From assembly GCA_017608775.1 (NCBI GenBank), contig JAFCFF010000010.1, positions 1 to 8,347 on the forward strand: a stretch of 8,347 bases of DNA, read 5' to 3'. Position numbers and translations under genes: made by a program. This DNA is from Candidatus Iainarchaeum sp. (lineage in GTDB: Archaea > Iainarchaeota > Iainarchaeia > Iainarchaeales > JAFCFF01). The notes beneath the pieces are model-generated. The model had not been told where the DNA came from. It did no database searches and saw only the letters and a program-made list of their open reading frames with translations. This document shows positions 1 to 5,989 of this stretch, in pieces (position 1 is the stretch's first letter; the number at the start of each line of letters is the position of its first letter).

Positions 1-1471
1 AAACGAGTGGATAGACGTGCCAATAGAAGACAGGCGTAAACAAAAGCTGAGCAATGAAAAAATAGTTGAGCTTGCAAAAATATCAAAAAGAATTGAGGAA
101 CACTATAACTTTCCACAAGATATAGAGTGGGCATTGGAAAAAAATAAGTTGTTTATAGTCCAGACAAGAGCCATAACTACTTTGGAGAAAAAAATAATAA
201 AAAAAGAAAGGGAAATAAAGGGAGAAGTTATTCTAAGGGGGCTGGCTGCAAGTCCTGGGATTGCCTATGGAACCGTGAAAATAATTTCAACCTTGAAAGA
301 CCTTGGAAAGATAAAAAAAGGAGATGTTCTTGTGACCGGGATGACCTCTCCTGACATGGTTCCTGTGATGGAAATTGCATCTGCGATATTAACGGACGAG
401 GGAGGAATAACCTCTCACGCAGCAATTGTCTCAAGAGAGCTAGGAGTTCCAGCAATCGTAGGAACAGAAGAGGCAACTAAAATATTAACAGATGGAGAAA
501 AAATCACGGTTGATGGAAGTAACGGAGTTGTTTACAGGGGAGAGATTGATTTTGAGGAGAAGAAAAAAATAGGAAAATCAAGAAAGGAGAGACCAGAAAC
601 CCTTGTGAAAATCAAGGTAAACATTTCCCTGCCCTCAGCCGCAAAAAGAGCTGCAAAAACAGGAGCAGATGGTGTTGGTCTCCTAAGAGCAGAACACATG
701 TTTGCTGAAACCGGAGTTCATCCCTATCACTGGAAAAAGGAGTTTACCGACGAGGAAATTGTGGACATGATCAAAAAGAAAATACAAATAATTGCAAAGG
801 AGTTTAGGGAAAAGCCAATTTGGTACAGAACATTTGACGCAAGGACTGACGAATACAGAAATTTAAAATATGGAAACAAAGAACCAAAAGAGGGAAATCC
901 TCAGCTAGGCTACCATGGTGTAAGAAGAGGAATAAGGGAAAAATGGCTTCTTAAGCTGGAATTTATGGCAATAAGGGAATTACATAATATGGGCTACACA
1001 AACATAGGAATAATGCTTCCGTTTGTTGTTCATCCAAGTGAGGTTGTTGAGGCAAGGGAGATTTTAAGAGAGGTGGGGCTGGAGCCTGGCAAGGACGTTG
1101 ACTTGGGAATAATGATAGAAACCCCGGCATCTGCCTTAATCATAGATGAGTTTCTTGATCTTGGAGTTGACTTTGTTAGCTTTGGAACAAACGACCTAAC
1201 ACAGCTGGTTCTCGGAGTTGACAGAAACAACGAAAAGCTAAAAGATATCTACAACGAACTCCATCCTGCAGTCTTAAGAATGCTACATAACGTTATCTCA
1301 AAATGTAATGAAAGAGGTGTGCCAACAAGCATTTGTGGGCAGGCTGCGTCAAACCCTGAAATGGTTGAGCATCTTGTCAGGTTTGGTATAAAAAGCATCT
1401 CTGCAAACATAGACGCAGTTGAGATGGTAAGAGAAAAAGTCAGAGATGTTGAGGAAGAAATTTATAGGTAG
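1..1471 (+). CDS. ppsA: Phosphoenolpyruvate synthase, C-terminal part (partial at left edge)
   Basis: PEP synthase converts pyruvate, ATP and water to phosphoenolpyruvate, AMP and phosphate in the cytoplasm, the entry to gluconeogenesis. The frame is open from base 2, so the GTG at 17 is an internal Val codon and the N-terminal ATP-grasp domain lies outside the window. Residues are counted from that codon. The end of the nucleotide-binding domain is at 30-55 (PQDIEW, IVQTRAI). The swivelling phosphohistidine domain follows, with GGITSHAAIVSRELGVPA and catalytic His134 (bases 416-418). The C-terminal PEP/pyruvate TIM barrel covers about 195-480, with GLLRAEHMF (221-229), RTFDARTDEYRN (271-282), NPQLGYHGVRRG (294-305), IETP (367-370), SFGTNDLTQ (388-396) and the catalytic Cys440 in SICGQA. 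The set of motifs separates it from pyruvate phosphate dikinase and PTS enzyme I, though these are relatives. It ends in TAG directly against the leuS stop codon. Confidence 0.96.
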   Translation, partial: NEWIDVPIEDRRKQKLSNEKIVELAKISKRIEEHYNFPQDIEWALEKNKLFIVQTRAITTLEKKIIKKEREIKGEVILRGLAASPGIAYGTVKIISTLKDLGKIKKGDVLVTGMTSPDMVPVMEIASAILTDEGGITSHAAIVSRELGVPAIVGTEEATKILTDGEKITVDGSNGVVYRGEIDFEEKKKIGKSRKERPETLVKIKVNISLPSAAKRAAKTGADGVGLLRAEHMFAETGVHPYHWKKEFTDEEIVDMIKKKIQIIAKEFREKPIWYRTFDARTDEYRNLKYGNKEPKEGNPQLGYHGVRRGIREKWLLKLEFMAIRELHNMGYTNIGIMLPFVVHPSEVVEAREILREVGLEPGKDVDLGIMIETPASALIIDEFLDLGVDFVSFGTNDLTQLVLGVDRNNEKLKDIYNELHPAVLRMLHNVISKCNERGVPTSICGQAASNPEMVEHLVRFGIKSISANIDAVEMVREKVRDVEEEIYR

Positions 1472-4258
1472 TCAGATTTTTTCTACCTTGATTTCTGGTT
1501 TTAGTGGTAATGCCTTTCCTTCTTCCTTTTCTCTTTCCTTGTTTATAAGAACCTCGGCCCTGAAATCCTCCTCAAGCCTTTGTTTTTGCTGTTTTAAAAA
1601 TTCCTCCTCATCAAACCCTCTTTCCTTCCATGTGCTCTTCTCAACAAACTTTCTCAAGATTTTGGCAGGCTCTTTTCCTTTTTTCTTTATTTCCTCAACC
1701 GTAAACGCCTCTTTTATTGTGGCGTTGTAGTCCCCCTTATTCTTTTCCAGAATTTTTAAGAGATCTATCTTCCAGTTTGGAGAGGTGAAAACATAAACTC
1801 TTTTTTTATCTTCTTTGTTTATGTTTGCCAACTTTAAAATTTCATCGAAATCCTCAAGCAGTGTTTTATAGTAATCTTCCTTTGCCTCTGTCTCCTCATT
1901 TATTTTTGTTTTATCAAGTTTGGGGAGTTCTTCCAGGGAAATAAAGTCCTTATTTCCAAAATTATGCCAAATCTCCTCGCAGGTAAATGGAATAAAAACA
2001 GAGGCAAGCTTTAGCCAGTCCAAAAAAGTATTTTGGGAAAGTTCTTTGTTTGGAGCCTTTGAAAGATAGTACTTAAAGTCATTTAAGAAATCAAAAAAAA
2101 CAGCCTGAGAAAGCTCTTTGATATTAAATTCTTTGTTTGCCTCCTCAATTTTTTTAACTAGTTTGCTAAACTTTGATTGAAGCCAAGAATCAAGAAACTT
2201 GTTTTCCCTGGTTTTTTTAAGAGATTTGATTTTTTTTGCAAAGGAATAAATAGACTCTATTTTTTTCTTATAGGTCATAAGCACATTCTCGTCCCAGAAA
2301 AAATCCAGATCAGAAGAGGCGATGTTACAGTAGAAGAGTCTTAGGGTGTCTGCACCGTATTTTTCAAGTATTGCCGGCAATGGTTTTGCCCCTCCCTTGC
2401 TTTTTGATATCTTTCCTGTTGGTTCAACAACCCACCAGTTTACAAATATTCCTTTTGGCCATTTTTCTCTATCCAAAATCGCAACATGATTCATCAGAAA
2501 AACAGGAAAGTGAACTGTTTTGTGTTCCTTTCCGCCAAGATTGATATCGAGAGGATACCAATATTTGAAGTCCTCTCTTATTTTTCTCAACAAATCTTGG
2601 GGAATTCCTGTGGATTTTGAAACTTTTGAGATTTCCCCCTTTCCAAGAAAAACAAAGTCGAAAAAATCCTCTGTCATTTGCTCTGTCTTTAGAGCCCCTT
2701 CGTTGAAGTATTTGGAAACAATATAGTATGAGGGATAAAGTGTTGAGTCTGCTATTGGCTCTATAATCCATTCTCTATCAAAGGGAAATTTTGTACCAAG
2801 CCAAGAGCCCTTTCTTACCGCTGCCCTGTCCTTAAACCAGTCCAAAACTCCTGGTAGCTCCTCCTTATATCTGTCTGGTTTTATGAACATCGACTTAACA
2901 TGTTGCTTTGTTTTTTCGGTTAATTCCCTATCGCTGTATTTTATAAACCATTGGTCAGGAACCTGGACAACAACAACTTTTTTTCCACATCTACAAATAA
3001 CTTCTTCGGATAGCTCATACATATGTTCAAAAAACTTCGGATATTTTTCTACAACCAAATCTTTTACAACAGAGACTTTTTCCCCCCTAAAGGGAGCCAC
3101 CCTGAAAACACCTTTATGAAATTCTTCCTTGTAAAGTTTTTTTGTTGCTCCCTCCAGCCTTGGATCTTTCTGGTTTTTTATCCCTGTTTCAACAACAACA
3201 TCTCTTGCAGGTATCTCTGAATAACCAGCAATCTCTATTATTCCCGCTGGTTTTATCTTTTCAAGTAGGTCCAAGTCCCTAAGAGCAACATAGTCATATG
3301 GAGCATGAGCAGGAACAGACATCACGATGCCTGTTGCGTTGTTGGTGTCAACAAAACTTGCCTCTAATATTGGAATTTCTTTTTTGTTAACAAAGTTGAT
3401 TGCAGTCATGGAAAGAATTTCTTTTGGAGAGATTTTTTCCTTTAGCTTAAGCTTAAATCCCTGATAGTTAAGCTTGGAAAACGCTTCTTTGGAAATTATC
3501 CATTCTTCGTTGTTTTTTTCCGCAACAACATATTCCCCCTCAAGATTTATCCAGATATTTGTAACCCCAAAAACAGTTTCCGGCCTGAGAGTTGCACAAA
3601 GCAAAAATCTTTTTTCTTTGTTTTTTAAAGGAAACTTTAAGATGTTAAAATCTAAGATCTCTGCATTTCCTCCCTTTAGGATGTCTGTCTGAGAGGGATC
3701 TATCGCAACCGGCCCACACTCTAAACAGGATGAGGAATAATGCTCCTTCTGAATCAAATATCCTCCTTCCATCAGTTTCCTGAACTGCCACTCTATAAAC
3801 CTTGAATAGTCTGGGCTTGTGGTCTTGATCTGTCTTGAAAAATCAATTGTATATCCCATTCTCTTCCATTTTTCTATGTAATCCTTTGAGAAATAGTTTA
3901 TCAAAAAATAAACATCAGACATTTTTTCTATATCTTCTGGTCTTGCACCGTTGTATTTTAGGGAGTTTATCGTCTCAGCATCCTTTCTTTCTATTCTTCT
4001 TGAGAGTGCAATTGGGGGAAGCCCAGAACAATGATAGCCAGCAGGAAATAAAACATTGTATCCTTTTGCCCTCATTATCCTTGCAATAACATCAGCATAG
4101 GTATATCCTCTCATGTGTCCTATATGTAAAAATCCAGAGAGGTTTGGATATGCAAAAACTATGAAAAACTTTGGTTTGCCTTCCTCTCTTTTGGCAAGAA
4201 ATATGTTGTTCTTAAACCATTCTTTTTTCCACTTATCTTCTATTTCTTTTTGATTCAT
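1472..4258 (-). CDS. leuS: Leucyl-tRNA synthetase, archaeal/eukaryotic type
   Basis: Class I synthetase that attaches leucine to tRNA(Leu) using ATP in the cytoplasm. The 928 residues are close to the usual archaeal length. The Rossmann fold carries HIGH at 45-48 and the second signature as KISKS at 616-620. The CP1 editing domain, about 200-420, has TLRPETVFGVTN (223-234) and the hydrolytic-site stretch GIVMSVPAHAPYDYVAL (310-326), so post-transfer proofreading looks intact. Two Cys pairs, C178/C181 and C422/C424, fit zinc knuckles. IIEPIADSTLYPSYY (498-512) and LMNHVAIL (588-595) are archaeal/eukaryotic LeuRS hallmarks. The alpha-helical anticodon domain is followed by the C-terminal domain ending in ALPLKPEIKVEKI, the tail that in archaeal LeuRS contacts the long variable arm. 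The ATG is chosen because MNQKEIEDKWKKEW is the normal family N-terminus and a GTGAT ribosome site lies 3 nt upstream. IleRS and ValRS are less likely given the editing and tail motifs. Confidence 0.97.
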   Translation of the reverse strand: MNQKEIEDKWKKEWFKNNIFLAKREEGKPKFFIVFAYPNLSGFLHIGHMRGYTYADVIARIMRAKGYNVLFPAGYHCSGLPPIALSRRIERKDAETINSLKYNGARPEDIEKMSDVYFLINYFSKDYIEKWKRMGYTIDFSRQIKTTSPDYSRFIEWQFRKLMEGGYLIQKEHYSSSCLECGPVAIDPSQTDILKGGNAEILDFNILKFPLKNKEKRFLLCATLRPETVFGVTNIWINLEGEYVVAEKNNEEWIISKEAFSKLNYQGFKLKLKEKISPKEILSMTAINFVNKKEIPILEASFVDTNNATGIVMSVPAHAPYDYVALRDLDLLEKIKPAGIIEIAGYSEIPARDVVVETGIKNQKDPRLEGATKKLYKEEFHKGVFRVAPFRGEKVSVVKDLVVEKYPKFFEHMYELSEEVICRCGKKVVVVQVPDQWFIKYSDRELTEKTKQHVKSMFIKPDRYKEELPGVLDWFKDRAAVRKGSWLGTKFPFDREWIIEPIADSTLYPSYYIVSKYFNEGALKTEQMTEDFFDFVFLGKGEISKVSKSTGIPQDLLRKIREDFKYWYPLDINLGGKEHKTVHFPVFLMNHVAILDREKWPKGIFVNWWVVEPTGKISKSKGGAKPLPAILEKYGADTLRLFYCNIASSDLDFFWDENVLMTYKKKIESIYSFAKKIKSLKKTRENKFLDSWLQSKFSKLVKKIEEANKEFNIKELSQAVFFDFLNDFKYYLSKAPNKELSQNTFLDWLKLASVFIPFTCEEIWHNFGNKDFISLEELPKLDKTKINEETEAKEDYYKTLLEDFDEILKLANINKEDKKRVYVFTSPNWKIDLLKILEKNKGDYNATIKEAFTVEEIKKKGKEPAKILRKFVEKSTWKERGFDEEEFLKQQKQRLEEDFRAEVLINKEREKEEGKALPLKPEIKVEKI
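1477..1482 (+). terminator. T6 tract after ppsA, possible archaeal terminator
   Basis: A run of six T lies five bases past the ppsA TAG, followed by further T-rich sequence to about 1503. Archaeal RNA polymerase commonly terminates on T-rich non-template tracts without a hairpin, so this is a plausible terminator for ppsA. It lies inside the 3' end of the opposing leuS coding sequence, because no intergenic space exists. I see no comparably strong T tract on the minus strand for leuS at this junction. Confidence 0.4.
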
Positions 4259-4261
4259 GAA

Positions 4262-4266
4262 ATCAC
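4262..4266 (-). promoter_or_regulatory. Ribosome binding site of leuS (GTGAT)
   Basis: Read on the minus strand, GTGAT ends 3 nt before the leuS ATG and complements AUCAC in the conserved 3' end of archaeal 16S rRNA. The following TT could add G-U wobble pairs. It sits in the 11-mer TAAAGTGATTT (4270 down to 4260), which recurs exactly before prf1. This supports the ATG at 4258 and implies a leadered leuS mRNA. Confidence 0.55.
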
Positions 4267-4297
4267 TTTAGGAAACAAAGAAGTCATAGAAAAAAGG

Positions 4298-4305
4298 TTT
4301 TAAAA
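4298..4305. promoter_or_regulatory. Palindromic TATA-like box in the leuS/kinase divergent region
   Basis: TTTTAAAA is a perfect palindrome centred between 4301 and 4302. On the plus strand the centre is about 28 bp before the kinase ATG at 4330, with purine-rich GAAAAAAGG upstream resembling a BRE, so transcription would start at or very near the ATG (leaderless). On the minus strand the same box would start transcription near 4275, leaving about 17 nt of leader that contains the GTGAT site of leuS. A second box, CTTTAAAAAG at 4307-4316, could instead serve leuS with a longer leader. The rest of the 71-bp gap shows nothing else. Inferred from spacing only. Confidence 0.45.
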
Positions 4306-4329
4306 ACTTTAAAAAGCTAAGAGTTTAAG

Positions 4330-4896
4330 ATGAAAAGAAAAGAAAGAATCCTTCTTGCTGTTATAGGAAGAGCTTCTGCCGGTAAAGACAGCGTTGCAGG
4401 GTTTTTCAAGAAAAAAAAGTTCAAACACATTTCCTTACCTGACACGCTTAGAGAGCTTATGAGAAAGAAAAAAGAGGGCTTGTCAAGGGAAAATATGATT
4501 AGGTTTGCGGTAAGAGTTGCAAGGGAGAAAGGCCCTGACTACCTGGCAAAAAAGGCATGGGAAAAAGCAAAAGGCTGGAAAGGCAATATAGTAATCTCCG
4601 GGGTAAGACATCCTGCGCAGTGGAATTTTTTTAAGAAAAAGGGCTTCAAGTTGATTTCAGTCGTTGTTAAGGACAAGGCAAGATATGAGAGAGCAAAGAA
4701 AAGAAAGAGGGTTGGGGAGGAAAAAATAAGTTTCAAAAAATGGTTGGAGATTGATAAAAAAGAGTATTTGGGAAAGGTAAAAAATGCAAACATAAAAAAA
4801 GTCATGGAAGATGCAGATTTTGTCGTTGACAACAATGGAACACTAAAGGATTTGGAAAGAAATTTAAAAAGTCTTTACTCTTTGTTAAAAACTTAG
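4330..4896 (+). CDS. P-loop nucleotide-kinase-like protein (CoaE/adenylate-kinase-like), substrate unknown
   Basis: A 188-residue P-loop kinase of the NMP-kinase/dephospho-CoA-kinase-like fold. The Walker A loop is GRASAGKDS at 13-21, the GKD[ST] form seen in nucleotide and dNMP kinases. Strand-and-loop GVRHPAQW (91-98) sits where related archaeal kinases have G-[IV]-R-x-P. A basic lid-like segment (about 118-140, KKRKR...ISFKKWLEID) is followed by ADFVVDNNGTLKDL (162-175), a C-terminal signature of CoaE-like and archaeal PRK01184-type kinases. Archaeal dephospho-CoA kinase activity has been assigned to an unrelated GTP-dependent family (DUF359), so a CoaE label would be unsafe; a nucleotide or nucleoside-phosphate kinase is more general. 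The protein is strikingly basic: 38 Lys and 14 Arg against about 22 acidic residues. It lies between divergent leuS and dph2, with no visible Shine-Dalgarno and a TATA box that suggests a leaderless mRNA. Ends in TAG. Confidence 0.75.
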   Translation: MKRKERILLAVIGRASAGKDSVAGFFKKKKFKHISLPDTLRELMRKKKEGLSRENMIRFAVRVAREKGPDYLAKKAWEKAKGWKGNIVISGVRHPAQWNFFKKKGFKLISVVVKDKARYERAKKRKRVGEEKISFKKWLEIDKKEYLGKVKNANIKKVMEDADFVVDNNGTLKDLERNLKSLYSLLKT

Positions 4897-4897
4897 A

Positions 4898-4906
4898 ATA
4901 AAAAAT
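4898..4906 (+). promoter_or_regulatory. TATA-like box for dph2
   Basis: The A/T box ATAAAAAAT starts just after the kinase TAG. Its centre, near 4902, is about 26 bp before the ATG at 4928, the usual distance from an archaeal TATA box to the transcription start. There is no GTGAT or GGTG site between box and ATG, only T5 (4908-4912) and T6 (4922-4927) tracts. These T tracts could also terminate kinase transcripts. A leaderless dph2 mRNA starting at or next to the ATG is the simplest reading. Confidence 0.4.
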
Positions 4907-4927
4907 CTTTTTGGGTGTGTGTTTTTT

Positions 4928-5923
4928 ATGGAAGGCTTTAAAAGTTTAAGGCAGGAAATTTTCAAAAAAATTAAACATGTTAGAAGAAAAATAAAGGGAA
5001 AAAGAGTTGCAATTCAGCTTCCCGATGGTTTACAGATCTATGCCTTAGATATACTTGGTTTCTTGGAAAATATTGGTGCAAAGGGATTTTTGCTTGTTGA
5101 CCAGAGCTTTGGTGCCTGTGATGTGTTTGATGAGGAGGCAAAAAAAATAAACGCTGACATTCTTCTTCACTTTGGACATGAATTTATATACAAACCAAAA
5201 ATAAACACAATTTTTATTCCTTTGAAATATGACAAAGTTTACAATGAAAAATTTTTGAGGATGTTAAAAACCAAGTTGAAGGGAAAGGTTGGTGTTGTTG
5301 GTTCTGTTCAGTATGAAAAAGCTGTAAAACAAATAAGGGAGTTTTTGGAAAAAGAGGGATTTGACTTAATAGAAAATAGACCAAGAGGAAGAATAAAGAA
5401 AAATGCTCAGGTTTTGGGTTGTAATTATTCTGCCACAGAGGGAGCAGACTCTGTTGTTTTAGTAGCAGATGGTTATTTTCATGGCTTGGGGGCAATGTAC
5501 TCTCAAAAAAGAAAACAGAAAATATTCATAACAAATCCATTTGACGAAAACCTGGAAATGCTAAGCCAAGACAGGGAAAAATGGGTTAAAAAAAGAATTT
5601 CTCTTGTTCTTGAGGCAAAAGAGAGAAAAAAGTTTGGTTTTATGGTAAGTCTTAAGCAGGGACAAAACAGGCTGAGATACGCTGAGGAGCTAAAAAAAAT
5701 AATGGAAAAAAAAGGCTACAAAGTATATTTATTTGTTGGAAATACTTTTTATCCTGAATCTGTCAGGTATTATCCAGTAGATGTGCTTGTTAACTTCGCT
5801 TGTCCTAGAATTGCCACTGACGACTCACAAAACTATAAGGGAAAAATTGTTTTGACTGCCAAAGAGCTGGAGATGATGCTAGAAAATAAGTTTGACGAAT
5901 ATGTCTTTGACAGTTTGGCTTAA
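4928..5923 (+). CDS. dph2: Diphthamide synthase Dph2 (2-(3-amino-3-carboxypropyl)histidine synthase)
   Basis: Archaeal Dph2 is a homodimeric [4Fe-4S] enzyme that cleaves S-adenosylmethionine noncanonically and moves the 3-amino-3-carboxypropyl group to a histidine of elongation factor 2, the first step of diphthamide synthesis. From the ATG at 4928 the protein has 331 residues, the usual archaeal size. The three cluster cysteines sit one per domain: C64 in SFGACDV, C165 in VLGCNYSA and C292 in VNFACPRIATDD. Other family motifs are AIQLPDGLQ (28-36), HFGHE (81-85), VADGYFHGLGA (179-189) and SLKQGQ (241-246). An upstream in-frame GTG at 4919 would add MFF only; the ATG is preferred because it lies at the expected distance from the TATA box. 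Two in-frame stops end the gene: TAA at 5921 and TAA at 5930. The next biosynthetic genes (dph5, dph6) are not in the window. Confidence 0.95.
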   Translation: MEGFKSLRQEIFKKIKHVRRKIKGKRVAIQLPDGLQIYALDILGFLENIGAKGFLLVDQSFGACDVFDEEAKKINADILLHFGHEFIYKPKINTIFIPLKYDKVYNEKFLRMLKTKLKGKVGVVGSVQYEKAVKQIREFLEKEGFDLIENRPRGRIKKNAQVLGCNYSATEGADSVVLVADGYFHGLGAMYSQKRKQKIFITNPFDENLEMLSQDREKWVKKRISLVLEAKERKKFGFMVSLKQGQNRLRYAEELKKIMEKKGYKVYLFVGNTFYPESVRYYPVDVLVNFACPRIATDDSQNYKGKIVLTAKELEMMLENKFDEYVFDSLA

Positions 5924-5926
5924 GGC

Positions 5927-5934
5927 CTTTAAAT
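5927..5934 (+). promoter_or_regulatory. Candidate TATA box for prf1
   Basis: CTTTAAAT lies just past the dph2 stop, and the 66-bp gap leaves room for an own promoter. A start about 26 bp downstream (near 5957) would give a leader of roughly 33 nt ending in the GTGAT ribosome site. ATTAAACTT at 5938-5946 is an equally possible box. Read-through from dph2 cannot be excluded. Confidence 0.3.
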
Positions 5935-5958
5935 GTTATTAAACTTAATTGTGCTGTA

Positions 5959-5964
5959 TTTTTT
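5959..5964 (+). terminator. T6 tract between dph2 and prf1
   Basis: Six T followed by ATTT, 36 bases past the dph2 stop. It is the only strong T tract in this gap and could end dph2 transcripts by the T-tract mechanism of archaeal RNA polymerase. There is no associated hairpin that I can see. Confidence 0.3.
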
Positions 5965-5979
5965 ATTTGATGTTGTAAA

Positions 5980-5986
5980 GTGATTT
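5980..5986 (+). promoter_or_regulatory. Ribosome binding site of prf1 (GTGATTT)
   Basis: GTGAT (5980-5984) complements AUCAC of the archaeal 16S rRNA 3' end and is 5 nt from the ATG. The preceding bases make the 11-mer TAAAGTGATTT (5976-5986), identical to the one before leuS. This site supports the ATG at 5990. Confidence 0.55.
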
Positions 5987-5989
5987 GAC

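Noticed and set aside
17..19. GTG as the start codon of the first gene
   Set aside because: The frame is open to the left edge and residues before it (NEWID) continue the PEP synthase sequence; the gene is simply cut by the window.
1446..1730. Plus-strand frame of 94 codons over the leuS 3' end
   Set aside because: Low-complexity Ser/Phe-rich translation antisense to conserved LeuRS coding sequence; no start signal or family resemblance.
4330..4896. Firm assignment of the kinase as dephospho-CoA kinase CoaE
   Set aside because: The P-loop and C-terminal signature are shared by several nucleotide kinases, and archaeal dephospho-CoA kinase has been assigned to a different family.
4919..4927. 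GTG at 4919 as the start of dph2
   Set aside because: It adds only MFF from a T-rich spacer; the ATG at 4928 fits the TATA distance and the family N-terminus.
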